Below are positions 1 to 15,200 of a stretch of DNA of 64,000 bases, piece by piece. Source of the DNA: Mytilus californianus (lineage: Eukaryota; Mollusca; Bivalvia; Mytilida; Mytilidae). The notes below the pieces were generated by a model. It saw only the letters and a program-made list of their open reading frames with translations. It ran no database searches and was not told where the DNA came from. A program made the position numbers and the translations under genes. Positions within the stretch are counted from its first letter, which is position 1. Every line of letters starts with the position of its first letter. The stretch lies in assembly GCF_021869535.1 (NCBI RefSeq), contig NW_026262593.1:67916322-67980321 (forward strand), given 5' to 3'.

Positions 1-3000
1 ATATGTCTATATCTACCTTCGGTGGTTAACGTACAATATAGTATTCATATGCACTATCTATCAACAGTATTTTTCTATACCTACCGTCGGTGGTTAACAT
101 ACAATATAGTACTCCTATATACCGTATATCAACAGTATTTGTCTATACCTACCGTCGGTGGTTAACATACCATATAGTACTCTTATATACCGTCTATCAA
201 CAGTATATGTCTATACCTACCGTCGGTGGTTAACGTACAATATAGTATTCATATGCACTATCTATCAACAGTATTTTTCTATACCTACCGTCGGTGGTTA
301 ACATACAATATAGTACTCCTATATACCGTATATCAACAGTATTTGTCTATACCTACCGTCGGTGGTTAACATACATACAGTGCTCCATTACACAGTCTAT
401 CAACAGTATTTTTCTATACCTACCGTCGGTGGTTAACATACCATATAGTACTCTTATATACCGTCTATCAACAGTATATGTCTATACCTACCGTCGGTGG
501 TTAACGTACAATATAGTATTCATATGCACTATCTATCAACAGTATTTTTCTATACCTACCGTCGGTGGTTAACATACAATATAGTACTCCTATATACCGT
601 ATATCAATAGTATTTGTCTTTACCTACCGTCGGTGCTTAACATACAATACAGTGCTCCATTACACAGTCTATCAACAGTATTTTTCTATACCTACCGTCG
701 GTGGTTAACATACCATATAGTACTCTTATATACCGTCTATCAACAGTATATGTCTATACCTACCGTCGGTGGTTAACGTACAATATAGTATTCATATGCA
801 CTATCTATCAACAGTATTTTTCTATACCTACCGTCGGTGGTTAACATACAATATAGTACTCCTATATACCGTATATCAACAGTATTTGTCTATACCTACC
901 GTCGGTGGTTAACATACCATATAGTACTCTTATATACCGTCTATCAACAGTATATGTCTATACCTACCGTCGGTGGTTAACGTACAATATAGTATTCATA
1001 TGCACTATCTATCAACAGTATTTTTCTATACCTACCGTCGGTGGTTAACATACAATATAGTACTCCTATATACCGTATATCAACAGTATTTGTCTATACC
1101 TACCGTCGGTGGTTAACATACAATACAGTGCTCCATTACACAGTCTATCAACAGTATTTTTCTATACCTACCGTCGGTGGTTAACATACCATATAGTACT
1201 CTTATATACCGTCTATCAACAGTATATGTCTATACCTACCGTCGGTGGTTAACGTACAATATAGTATTCATATGCACTATCTATCAACAGTATTTTTCTA
1301 TACCTACCGTCGGTGGTTAACATACAATATAGTACTCCTATATACCGTATATCAACAGTATTTGTCTATACCTACCGTCGGTGGTTAACATACAATACAG
1401 TGCTCCATTACACAGTCTATCAACAGTATTTTTCTATACCTACCGTAGGTGGTTAACATACCATATAGTACTCTTATATACCGTCTATCAACAGTATATG
1501 TCTATACCTACCGTCGGTGGTTAACGTACAATATAGTATTCATATGCACTATCTATCAACAGTATTTTTCTATACCTACCGTCGGTGGTTAACATACAAT
1601 ATAGTACTCCTATATACCGTATATCAACAGTATTTGTCTATACCTACCGTCGTTGATTAACATACAATACAGTGCTCCATTACACAATCTATCAACAGTA
1701 TTTTTCTATACCTACCGTCGATGGTTAACATACCATATAGTACTCTTATATACCGTCTATCAACAGTATATGTCTATACCTACCGTCGGTGGTTAACGTA
1801 CAATATAGTATTCATATGCACTATCTATCAACAGTATTTTTCTATACCTACCGTCGGTTTTTAACATACAATATAGTACTCCTATATACCGTATATCAAC
1901 AGTATTTGTCTATACCTACCGTCGGTGGTTAACATACAATACAGTGCTCCATTACACAGTCTATCAACAGTATTTTTCTATACCTACCGTCGGTGGTTAA
2001 CATACCATATAGTACTCTTATATACCGTCTATCAACAGTATATGTCTATACCTACCGTCGGTGGTTAACATACAATATAGTACTCCTATATACCGTATAT
2101 CAACAGTATTTGTCTATACCTACCGTCGGTGGTTAACATACCATATAGTACTCTTATATACCGTCTATCAACAGTATATGTCTATACCTACCGTCGGTGG
2201 TTAACGTACAATATAGTATTCATATGCACTATCTATCAACAGTATTTTTCTATACCTACCGTCGGTGGATAACATACAATATAGTACTCCTATATACCGT
2301 ATATCAACAGTATTTGTCTATACCTACCGTCGGTGGTTAACATACAATACAGTGCTCCATTACACAGTCTATCAACAGTATTTTTCTATACCTACCGTCG
2401 GTGGTTAACATACCATATAGTACTCTTATATACCGTCTATCAACAGTATATGTCTATACCTACCGTCGGTGGTTACCGTACAATAAAGTATTCATATGCA
2501 CTATCTATCAACAGTATTTTTCTATACCTACCGTCGGTGGTTAACATACAATATAGTACTCCTATATACCGTATATCAACAGTATTTGTCTATACCTACC
2601 GTCGGTGGTTAACATACAGTACAGTGCTCCATTACACAGTCTATCAACAGTATTTTTCTATACCTACCGTCGGTGGTTAACATACCATATAGTACTCTTA
2701 TTTACCGTCTATCAACAGTATATGTCTATACCTACCGTCGGTGGTTAACGTACAATATAGTATTCATATGCACTATCTATCAACAGTATTTTCTATACCT
2801 ACCGTCGGTGGTTAACATACAATATAGTACTCCTATATACCGTATATCAACAGTATTTGTCTATACCTACCGTCGGTGGTTAACATACAATACAGTGCTC
2901 CATTACACAGTCTATCAACAGTATTTTTCTATACCTACCGTCGGTGGTTAACATACCATATAGTACTCTTATATACCGTCTATCAACAGTATATGTCTAT

Positions 3001-3629
3001 ACCTACCGTCGGTGGTTAACGTACAATATAGTATTCATATGCACTATCTATCAACAGTATTTTTCTATACCTACCGTCGGTGGTTAACATACAATATAGT
3101 ACTCCTATATACCGTATATCAACAGTATTTGTCTATACCTACCGTCGGTGGTTAACATACAGTACAGTGCTCCATTACACAGTCTATCAACAGTATTTTT
3201 CTATACCTACCGTCGGTGGTTAACATACCATATAGTACTCTTATTTACCGTCTATCAACAGTATATGTCTATACCTACCGTCGGTGGTTAACGTACAATA
3301 TAGTATTCATATGCACTATCTATCAACAGTATTTTCTATACCTACCGTCGGTGGTTAACATACAATATAGTACTCCTATATACCGTATATCAACAGTATT
3401 TGTCTATACCTACCGTCGGTGGTTAACATACAATACAGTGCTCCATTACACAGTCTATCAACAGTATTTTTCTATACCTACCGTCGGTGGTTAACATACC
3501 ATATAGTACTCTTATATACCGTCTATCAACAGTATATGTCTATACCTACCGTCGGTGGTTAACGTACAATATAGTATTCATATGCACTATCTATCAACAG
3601 TATTTTTCTATACCTACCGTCGGTGGTTA

Positions 3630-3901
3630 ACATACAATATAGTACTCCTATATACCGTATATCAACAGTATTTGTCTATACCTACCGTCGGTGGTTAACA
3701 TACAATACAGTGCTCCATTACACAGTCTATCAACAGTATTTTTCTATACCTACCGTCGGTGGTTAACATACCATATAGTACTCTTATATACCGTCTATCA
3801 ACAGTATATGTCTATACCTACCGTCGGTGGTTAACGTACAATATAGTATTCATATGCACTATCTATCAACAGTATTTTTCTATACCTACCGTCGGTGGTT
3901 A
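3630..3901 (+). repeat. Representative intact A-B-C-D higher-order unit of satellite 1
   Basis: This is a clean example of the 272-bp unit: A 3,630-3,697, B 3,698-3,765, C 3,766-3,833, D 3,834-3,901, with the next A starting at 3,902. Comparing the four monomers, differences fall almost entirely in monomer positions 3-32. Positions 32-42 (ATCAACAGTAT) and 46-68 (through TACCGTCGGTGGTTA) are shared, apart from one or two bases near position 43-45. The unit can serve as the reference for naming monomers elsewhere in the array. Confidence 0.97.
3675..3699 (+). other. Invariant 25-bp box of satellite 1 (one example), with ACCG-T-CGGT dyad
   Basis: The last 23 bases of each monomer plus the first two of the next (ending TACCGTCGGTGGTTAAC) are the same in all four monomer types, while the middle of the monomer varies. 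The box holds a short dyad, ACCG-T-CGGT, extendable to six pairs with one G-T wobble, and the palindrome GTTAAC. It is the only GC-rich part of an otherwise AT-rich monomer and holds its consistent CpG sites. Such a pattern fits a protein-binding or recombination site, by analogy with boxes in other satellites. No binding factor can be named from the sequence. Confidence 0.7.
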
Positions 3902-5469
3902 ACATACAATATAGAACTCCTATATACCGTATATCAACAGTATTTGTCTATACCTACCGTCGGTGGTTAACATACAATACAGTGCTCCATTACACAGTCT
4001 ATCAACAGTATTTTTCTATACCTACCGTCGGTGGTTAACATACCATATAGTACTCTTATATACCGTCTATCAACAGTATATGTCTATACCTACCGTCGGT
4101 GGTTAACGTACAATATAGTATTCATATGCACTATCTATCAACAGTATTTTTCTATACCTACCGTCGGTAGTTAACATACAATATAGTACTCCTATATACC
4201 GTATATCAACAGTATTTGTCTATACCTACCGTCGGTGGTTGACATACAATACAGTGCTCCATTACACAGTCTATCAACAGTATTTTTCTATACCTACCGT
4301 CGGTGGTTAACATACCATATAGTACTCTTATATACCGTCTATCAACAGTATATGTCTATACCTACCGTCGGTGGTTAACGTACAATATAGTATTCATATG
4401 CACTATCTATCAACAGTATTTTTCTATACCTACCGTCGGTGGTTAACATACAATATAGTACTCCTATATACCGTATATCAACAGTATTTGTCTATACCTA
4501 CCGTCGGTGGTTAACATACAATACAGTGCTCCATTACACAGTCTATCAACAGTATTTTTCTATACCTACCGTCGGTGGTTAACATACCATATAGTACTCT
4601 TATATACCGTCTATCAACAGTATATGTCTATACCTACCGTCGGTGGTTAACGTACAATATAGTATTCATATGCACTATCTATCAACAGTATTTTTCTATA
4701 CCTACCGTCGGTGGTTAACATACAATATAGTACTCCTATATACCGTATATCAACAGTATTTGTCTATACCTACCGTCGGTGGTTAACATACAATACAGTG
4801 CTCCATTACACAGTCTATCAACAGTATTTTTCTATACCTACTGTCGGTGGTTAACATACCATATAGTACTCTTATATACCGTCTATCAACAGTATATGTC
4901 TATACCTACCGTCGGTGGTTAACGTACAATATAGTATTCATATGCACTATCTATCAACAGTATTTTTCTATACCTACCGTCGGTGGTTAACATACAATAT
5001 AGTACTCCTATATACCGTATATCAACAGTATTTGTCTATACCTACCGTCGGTGGTTAACATACAATACAGTGCTCCATTACACAGTCTATCAACAGTATT
5101 TTTCTATACCTACCGTCGGTGGTTAACATACCATATAGTACTCTTATATACCGTCTATCAACAGTATATGTCTATACCTACCGTCGGTGGTTAACGTACA
5201 ATATAGTATTCATATGCACTATCTATCAACAGTATTTTTCTATACCTACCGTCGGTGGTTAACATACAATATAGTACTCCTATATACCGTATATCAACAG
5301 TATTTGTCTATACCTACCGTCGGTGGTTAACATACAATACAGTGCTCCATTACACACTCTATCAACAGTATATATCTATACCTACCGTCGGTGGTTAACG
5401 TACAATATAGTATTCATATGAACTATCTATCAACAGTATTTTTCTATACCTACCGTCGGTGGTTAACCT

Positions 5470-8400
5470 ACAATATAGTACTCCTATATACCGTATATCA
5501 ACAGTATTTGTCTATACCTACCGTCGGTGGTTAACATACAATACAGTGCTCCATTACACAGTCTATCAACAGTATTTTTCTATACCTACCGTCGGTGGTT
5601 AACATACAATATAGTACTCCTATATACCGTATATCAACAGTATTTGTCTATACCTACCGTCGGTGGTTAACATACAATACAGTGCTCCAGTACACAGTCT
5701 ATCAACAGTATTTTTCTATTCCTACCGTTGGTGGTTAACATACCATATAGTACTCTTATATACCGTCTATCAACAGTATATGTCTATACCTACCGTCGGT
5801 GGTTAACGTACAATATAGTATTCATATGCACTATCTATCAACAGTATTTTTCTATACCTACCGTCGGTGGTTAACATACAATATAGTACTCCTATATACC
5901 GTATATCAACAGTATTTGTCTATACCTACCGTCGGTGGTTAACATACAATACAGTGCTCCATTACACAGTCTATCAACAGTATTTTTCTATACCTACCGT
6001 CGGTGGTTAACATACAATACAGTGCTCCATTACACAGTCTATCAACAGTATTTTTCTATACCTACCGTCGGTGGTTAACATACCATATAGTACTCTTATA
6101 TACCGTCTATCAACAGTATATGTCTATACCTACCGTCGGTGGTTAACGTACAATATAGTATTCATATGCACTATCTATCAACAGTATTTTTCTATACCTA
6201 CCGTCGGTGGTTAACATACAATATAGTACTCCTATATACCGTATATCAACAGTATTTGTCTATACCTACCGTCGGTGGTTAACATACAATACAGTGCTCC
6301 ATTACACAGTCTATCAACAGTATTTTTCTATACCTACCGTCGGTGGTTATCATACCATATAGTACTCTTATATACCGTCTATCAACAGTATATGTCTATA
6401 CCTACCGTCGGTGGTTAACGTACAATATAGTATTTATATGCACTATCTATCAACAGTATTTTTCTATACCTACCGTCGGTGGTTAACATACAATATAGTA
6501 CTCCTATATACCGTATATCAACAGTATTTGTCTATACCTACCGTCGGTGGTTAACATACAATACAGTGCTCCATTACACAGTCTATCAACAGTATTTTCT
6601 ATACCTACCGTCGGTGGTTAACATACCATATAGTACTCTTATATACCGTCTATCAACAGTATATGTCTATACCTACCGTCGGTGGTTAACGTACAATATA
6701 GTATTCATATGCACTATCTATCAACAGTATTTTTCTATACCTACCGTCGGTGGTTAACATACAATATAGTACTCCTATATACCGTATATCAACAGTATTT
6801 GTCTATACCTACCGTCGGTGGTTAACATACAATACAGTGCTCCATTACACAGTCTGTCAACAGTATTTTTCTATACCTACCGTCGGTGGTTAACATACCA
6901 TATAGTACTCTTATATACCGTCTATCAACAGTATATGTCTATACCTACCGTCGGTGGTTAACGTACAATATAGTATTCATATGCACTATCTATCGACAGT
7001 ATTTTTCTATACCTACCGTCGGTGGTTAACATACAATATAGTACTCCTATATACCGTATATCAACAGTATTTGTCTATACCTACCGTCGGTGGTTAACAT
7101 ACAATACAGTGCTCCATTACACAGTCTATCAACAGTATTTTTCTATACCTACCGTCGGTGGTTAACATACCATATAGTACTCTTATATACCGTCTATCAA
7201 CAGTACATGTCTATACCTACCGTCGGTGGTTAACGTACAATATAGTATTCATATGCACTATCTATCAACAGTATTTTTCTATACCTACCGTCGGTGGTTA
7301 ACATACAATATAGTACTCCTATATACCGTATATCAACAGTATTTGTCTATAACTACCGTCGGTGGTTAACATACAATACAGTGCTCCATTACACAGTCTA
7401 TCAACAGTATTTTTCTATACCTACCGTCGGTGGTTAACATACCATATAGTACTCTTATATACCGTCTATCAACAGTATATGTCTATACCTACCGTCGGTG
7501 GTTAACGTACAATATAGTATTCATATGCACTATCTATCAACAGTATTTTTCTATACCTACCGTCGGTGGTTAACATACAATATAGTACTCCTATATACCG
7601 TATATCAACAGTATTTGTCTATACCTACCGACGGTGGTTAACATACAATACAGTACTCCATTACACAGTCTATCAACAGTATTTTTCTATACCTACCGTC
7701 GGTGGTTAACATACCATATAGTACTCTTATATACCGTCTATCAACAGTATATGTCTATACCTACCGTCGGTGGTTAACGTACAATATAGTATTCATATGC
7801 ACTATCTATCAACAGTATTTTTCTATACCTACCGTCGGTGGTTAACATACAATACAGTGCTCCATTACACAGTCTATCAACAGTATTTGTCTATACCTAC
7901 CGTCAATGGTTAACATACCATATAGTACTCTTATATACCGTCTATCAACAGTATATGTCTATACCTACCGTCGGTGGTTAACGTACAATATAGTATTCAT
8001 ATGCACTATCTATCAACAGTATTTTTCTATACCTACAGTCGGTGGTTAACATACAATATAGTACTCCTATATACCGTATATCAACAGTATTTGTCTATAC
8101 CTACCGTCGGTGGTTAACATACAATACAGTGCTCCATTACACAGTCTATCAACAGTATTTTTCTATACCTACCGTCGGTGGTTAACATACCATATAGTAC
8201 TCTTATATACCGTCTATCAACAGTATATGTCTATACCTACCGTCGGTGGTTAACGTACAATATAGTATTCATATGCACTATCTATCAACAGTATTGTTCT
8301 ATACCTACCGTCGGTGGTTAACATACAATATAGTACTCCTATATACCGTATATCAACAGTATTTGTCTATACCTACCGTCGGTGGTTAACATACAATACA

Positions 8401-9870
8401 GTGCTCCATTACACAGTCTATCAACAGTTTTTTTCTATACCTACCGTCGGTGGTTAACATACCATATAGTACTCTTATAAACCGTCTATCAACAGTATAT
8501 GTCTATACCTACCGTCGGTGGTTAACGTACAATATAGTATTCATATGCACTATCTATCAACAGTATTTTTCTATACCTACCGTCGGTGGTTAACATACAA
8601 TATAGTACTCCTATATACCGTATATCAACAGTATTTGTCTATACCTACCGTCGGTGGTTAACATACAATACAGTGCTCCATTACACAGTCTATCAACAGT
8701 ATTTTCTATACCTACCGTCGGTGGTTAACATACCATATAGTACTCTTATATACCGTCTATCAACAGTATATGTCTATACCTACCGTCGGTGGTTAACGTA
8801 CAATATAGTATTCATATGCACTATTTAATAACAGTATTTTTCTATACCTACCGTCGGTGGTTAACATTCAATATAGTACTCCTATATACCGTATATCAAC
8901 AGTATTTGTCTATACCTACCGTCGGTGGTTAACATACAATACAGTGCTCCATTACACAGTCTATCAACAGTATTTTTCTATACCTACCGTTGGTGGTTAA
9001 CATACCATATAGTACTCTTATATACCGTCTATCAACAGTATATGTTTATACCTACCGTCGGTGGTTAACGTACAATATAGTATTCATATGCACTATCTAT
9101 CAACAGTATTTTTCTATACCTACCGTCGGTGGTTAACATACAATATAGTACTCCTATATACCGTATATCAACAGTATTTGTCTATACCTACCGTCGGTGG
9201 TTAACATACAATACAGTGCTCCATTACACAGTCTATCAACAGTATTTTTCTATACCTACCGTCGGTGGTTAACATACCATATAGTACTCTTATATACCGT
9301 CTATCAACAGTATATGTCTATACCTACCGTCGGTGGTTAACGTACAATATAGTATTCATATGCACTATCTATCAACAGTATTTTTCTATACCTACCGTCG
9401 GTGGTTAACATACAATATAGTACTCCTATATACCGTATATCAACAGTATTTGTCTATACCTACCGACGGTGGTTAACATACAATACAGTGCTCCATTACA
9501 CAGTCTATCAACAGTATTTTTCTATACCTACCGTCGGTGGTTAACATACCATATAGTACTCTTATATACCGTCTATCAACAGTATATGTCTATACCTACC
9601 GTCGGTGGTTAACGTACAATATAGTATTCATATGCACTATCTATCAACAGTATTTTTCTATACCTACCGTCGGTGGTTAACATACAATATAGTACTCCTA
9701 TATACCGTATATCAACAGTATTTGTCTATACCTACCGTCGGTGGTTAACATACAATACAGTGCTCCATTACACAGTCTATCAACAGTATTTTTCTATACC
9801 TACCGTCGGTGGTTAACATACCATATAGTACTCTTATATACTGTCTATCAACAGTATATGTCTATACCTA
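5470..9870 (+). repeat. Segmental duplication in satellite 1, copy 1 (offset 6,798-6,799 bp)
   Basis: Rare private variants here recur 6,798 or 6,799 bp later. They are CCAGTACACAG (5,687 and 12,485), a doubled B monomer (6,001 and 12,799), GGTTATCATACC (6,341 and 13,139), CTGTCAACAG in B (6,853 and 13,651), TATCGACAG in D (near 6,993 and 13,791), GTCAATGG (7,903 and 14,701), GTATTGTTCT (8,291 and 15,089), TATTTAATAACAG (8,822 and 15,621) and ATACTGTC (9,841 and 16,640). The offset is 25 higher-order units minus one or two bases. Order differs outside about 5.47 and 9.87 kb, which sets the approximate ends. Confidence 0.88.
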
Positions 9871-10800
9871 CCGTCGGTGGTTAACATACAATATAGTACT
9901 CCTATATACCGTATATCAACAGTATTTGTCTATACCTACCGTCGGTGGTTAACATACAATACAGTGCTCCATTACACAGTCTGTCAACAGTATTTTTCTA
10001 TACCTACCGTCGGTGGTTAACATACAATATAGTACTCCTATATACCGTATATCAACAGTATTTGTCTATACCTACCGTCGGTGGTTAACATACAATACAG
10101 TGCTCCATTACACAGTCTATCAACAGTATTTTTCTATACCTACCGTCGGTGGTTAACATACAATATAGTACTCCTATATACCGTATATCAACAGTATTTG
10201 TCTATACCTACCGTCGGTGGTTAACATACAATACAGTGCTCCAGTACACAGTCTATCAACAGTATTTTTCTATACCTACCGTCGGTGGTTAACATACCAT
10301 ATAGTACTCTTATATACCGTCTATCAACAGTATATGTCTATACCTACCGTCGGTGGTTAACGTACAATATAGTATTCATATGCACTATCTATCAACAGTA
10401 TTTTTCTATACCTACCGTCGGTGGTTAACATACAATATAGTACTCCTATATACCGTATATCAACAGTATTTGTCTATACCTACCGTCGGTGGTTAACATA
10501 CAATACAGTGCTCCATTACACAGTCTATCAACAGTATTTTTCTATACCTACCGTCGGTGGTTAACATACAATACAGTGCTCCATTACACAGTCTATCAAC
10601 AGTATTTTTCTATACCTACCGTCGGTGGTTAACATACCATATAGTACTCTTATATACCGTCTATCAACAGTATATGTCTATACCTACCGTCGGTGGTTAA
10701 CGTACAATATAGTATTCATATGCACTATCTATCAACAGTATTTTTCTATACCTACCGTCGGTGGTTAACATACAATATAGTACTCCTATATACCGTATAT
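9461..10800 (+). repeat. Block duplicated at +2,244 bp, overlapping an 884-bp duplication
   Basis: Variants at 9,461 (TACCGACGG), 9,841 (ATACTGTC), 9,981 (CTGTCAACAG), 10,241 (CCAGTACACAG) and 10,555 (B-B junction) recur exactly 2,244 bp later, at 11,705, 12,085, 12,225, 12,485 and 12,799. The offset is 33 monomers. Within the same stretch the CCAGTACACAG, B-B and TACCGACGG marks at 10,241, 10,555 and 10,821 also recur 884 bp later (13 monomers), at 11,125, 11,439 and 11,705. Two exchange events of different size are therefore nested, on top of the 6.8-kb duplication. Confidence 0.82.
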
Positions 10801-12269
10801 CAACAGTATTTGTCTATACCTACCGACGGTGGTTAACATACAATACAGTGCTCCATTACACAGTCTATCAACAGTATTTTTCTATACCTACCGTCGGTGG
10901 TTAACATACCATATAGTACTCTTATATACCGTCTATCAACAGTATATGTCTATACCTACCGTCGGTGGTTAACGTACAATATAGTATTCATATGCACTAT
11001 CTATCAACAGTATTTTTCTATACCTACCGTCGGTGGTTAACATACAATATAGTACTCCTATATACCGTATATCAACAGTATTTGTCTATACCTACCGTCG
11101 GTGGTTAACATACAATACAGTGCTCCAGTACACAGTCTATCAACAGTATTTTTCTATACCTACCGTCGGTGGTTAACATACCATATAGTACTCTTATATA
11201 CCGTCTATCAACAGTATATGTCTATACCTACCGTCGGTGGTTAACGTACAATATAGTATTCATATGCACTATCTATCAACAGTATTTTTCTATACCTACC
11301 GTCGGTGGTTAACATACAATATAGTACTCCTATATACCGTATATCAACAGTATTTGTCTATACCTACCGTCGGTGGTTAACATACAATACAGTGCTCCAT
11401 TACACAGTCTATCAACAGTATTTTTCTATACCTACCGTCGGTGGTTAACATACAATACAGTGCTCCATTACACAGTCTATCAACAGTATTTTTCTATACC
11501 TACCGTCGGTGGTTAACATACCATATAGTACTCTTATATACCGTCTATCAACAGTATATGTCTATACCTACCGTCGGTGGTTAACGTACAATATAGTATT
11601 CATATGCACTATCTATCAACAGTATTTTTCTATACCTACCGTCGGTGGTTAACATACAATATAGTACTCCTATATACCGTATATCAACAGTATTTGTCTA
11701 TACCTACCGACGGTGGTTAACATACAATACAGTGCTCCATTACACAGTCTATCAACAGTATTTTTCTATACCTACCGTCGGTGGTTAACATACCATATAG
11801 TACTCTTATATACCGTCTATCAACAGTATATGTCTATACCTACCGTCGGTGGTTAACGTACAATATAGTATTCATATGCACTATCTATCAACAGTATTTT
11901 TCTATACCTACCGTCGGTGGTTAACATACAATATAGTACTCCTATATACCGTATATCAACAGTATTTGTCTATACCTACCGTCGGTGGTTAACATACAAT
12001 ACAGTGCTCCATTACACAGTCTATCAACAGTATTTTTCTATACCTACCGTCGGTGGTTAACATACCATATAGTACTCTTATATACTGTCTATCAACAGTA
12101 TATGTCTATACCTACCGTCGGTGGTTAACATACAATATAGTACTCCTATATACCGTATATCAACAGTATTTGTCTATACCTACCGTCGGTGGTTAACATA
12201 CAATACAGTGCTCCATTACACAGTCTGTCAACAGTATTTTTCTATACCTACCGTCGGTGGTTAACATAC

Positions 12270-15200
12270 AATATAGTACTCCTATATACCGTATATCAAC
12301 AGTATTTGTCTATACCTACCGTCGGTGGTTAACATACAATACAGTGCTCCATTACACAGTCTATCAACAGTATTTTTCTATACCTACCGTCGGTGGTTAA
12401 CATACAATATAGTACTCCTATATACCGTATATCAACAGTATTTGTCTATACCTACCGTCGGTGGTTAACATACAATACAGTGCTCCAGTACACAGTCTAT
12501 CAACAGTATTTTTCTATACCTACCGTCGGTGGTTAACATACCATATAGTACTCTTATATACCGTCTATCAACAGTATATGTCTATACCTACCGTCGGTGG
12601 TTAACGTACAATATAGTATTCATATGCACTATCTATCAACAGTATTTTTCTATACCTACCGTCGGTGGTTAACATACAATATAGTACTCCTATATACCGT
12701 ATATCAACAGTATTTGTCTATACCTACCGTCGGTGGTTAACATACAATACAGTGCTCCATTACACAGTCTATCAACAGTATTTTTCTATACCTACCGTCG
12801 GTGGTTAACATACAATACAGTGCTCCATTACACAGTCTATCAACAGTATTTTTCTATACCTACCGTCGGTGGTTAACATACCATATAGTACTCTTATATA
12901 CCGTCTATCAACAGTATATGTCTATACCTACCGTCGGTGGTTAACGTACAATATAGTATTCATATGCACTATCTATCAACAGTATTTTTCTATACCTACC
13001 GTCGGTGGTTAACATACAATATAGTACTCCTATATACCGTATATCAACAGTATTTGTCTATACCTACCGTCGGTGGTTAACATACAATACAGTGCTCCAT
13101 TACACAGTCTATCAACAGTATTTTTCTATACCTACCGTCGGTGGTTATCATACCATATAGTACTCTTATATACCGTCTATCAACAGTATATGTCTATACC
13201 TACCGTCGGTGGTTAACGTACAATATAGTATTCATATGCACTATCTATCAACAGTATTTTTCTATACCTACCGTCGGTGGTTAACATACAATATAGTACT
13301 CCTATATACCGTATATCAACAGTATTTGTCTATACCTACCGTCGGTGGTTAACATACAATACAGTGCTCCATTACACAGTCTATCAACAGTATTTTCTAT
13401 ACCTACCGTCGGTGGTTAACATACCATATAGTACTCTTATATACCGTCTATCAACAGTATATGTCTATACCTACCGTCGGTGGTTAACGTACAATATAGT
13501 ATTCATATGCACTATCTATCAACAGTATTTTTCTATACCTACCGTCGGTGGTTAACATACAATATAGTACTCCTATATACCGTATATCAACAGTATTTGT
13601 CTATACCTACCGTCGGTGGTTAACATACAATACAGTGCTCCATTACACAGTCTGTCAACAGTATTTTTCTATACCTACCGTCGGTGGTTAACATACCATA
13701 TAGTACTCTTATATACCGTCTATCAACAGTATATGTCTATACCTACCGTCGGTGGTTAACGTACAATATAGTATTCATATGCACTATCTATCGACAGTAT
13801 TTTTCTATACCTACCGTCGGTGGTTAACATACAATATAGTACTCCTATATACCGTATATCAACAGTATTTGTCTATACCTACCGTCGGTGGTTAACATAC
13901 AATACAGTGCTCCATTACACAGTCTATCAACAGTATTTTTCTATACCTACCGTCGGTGGTTAACATACCATATAGTACTCTTATATACCGTCTATCAACA
14001 GTACATGTCTATACCTACCGTCGGTGGTTAACGTACAATATAGTATTCATATGCACTATCTATCAACAGTATTTTTCTATACCTACCGTCGGTGGTTAAC
14101 ATACAATATAGTACTCCTATATACCGTATATCAACAGTATTTGTCTATACCTACCGTCGGTGGTTAACATACAATACAGTGCTCCATTACACAGTCTATC
14201 AACAGTATTTTTCTATACCTACCGTCGGTGGTTAACATACCATATAGTACTCTTATATACCGTCTATCAACAGTATATGTCTATACCTACCGTCGGTGGT
14301 TAACGTACAATATAGTATTCATATGCACTATCTATCAACAGTATTTTTCTATACCTACCGTCGGTGGTTAACATACAATATAGTACTCCTATATACCGTA
14401 TATCAACAGTATTTGTCTATACCTACCGACGGTGGTTAACATACAATACAGTGCTCCATTACACAGTCTATCAACAGTATTTTTCTATACCTACCGTCGG
14501 TGGTTAACATACCATATAGTACTCTTATATACCGTCTATCAACAGTATATGTCTATACCTACCGTCGGTGGTTAACGTACAATATAGTATTCATATGCAC
14601 TATCTATCAACAGTATTTTTCTATACCTACCGTCGGTGGTTAACATACAATACAGTGCTCCATTACACAGTCTATCAACAGTATTTGTCTATACCTACCG
14701 TCAATGGTTAACATACCATATAGTACTCTTATATACCGTCTATCAACAGTATATGTCTATACCTACCGTCGGTGGTTAACGTACAATATAGTATTCATAT
14801 GCACTATCTATCAACAGTATTTTTCTATACCTACCGTCGGTGGTTAACATACAATATAGTACTCCTATATACCGTATATCAACAGTATTTGTCTATACCT
14901 ACCGTCGGTGGTTAACATACAATACAGTGCTCCATTACACAGTCTATCAACAGTATTTTTCTATACCTACCGTCGGTGGTTAACATACCATATAGTACTC
15001 TTATATACCGTCTATCAACAGTATATGTCTATACCTACCGTCGGTGGTTAACGTACAATATAGTATTCATATGCACTATCTATCAACAGTATTGTTCTAT
15101 ACCTACCGTCCATGGTTAACATACAATATAGTACTCCTATATACCGTATATCAACAGTATTTGTCTATACCTACCGTCGGTGGTTAACATACAATACAGT

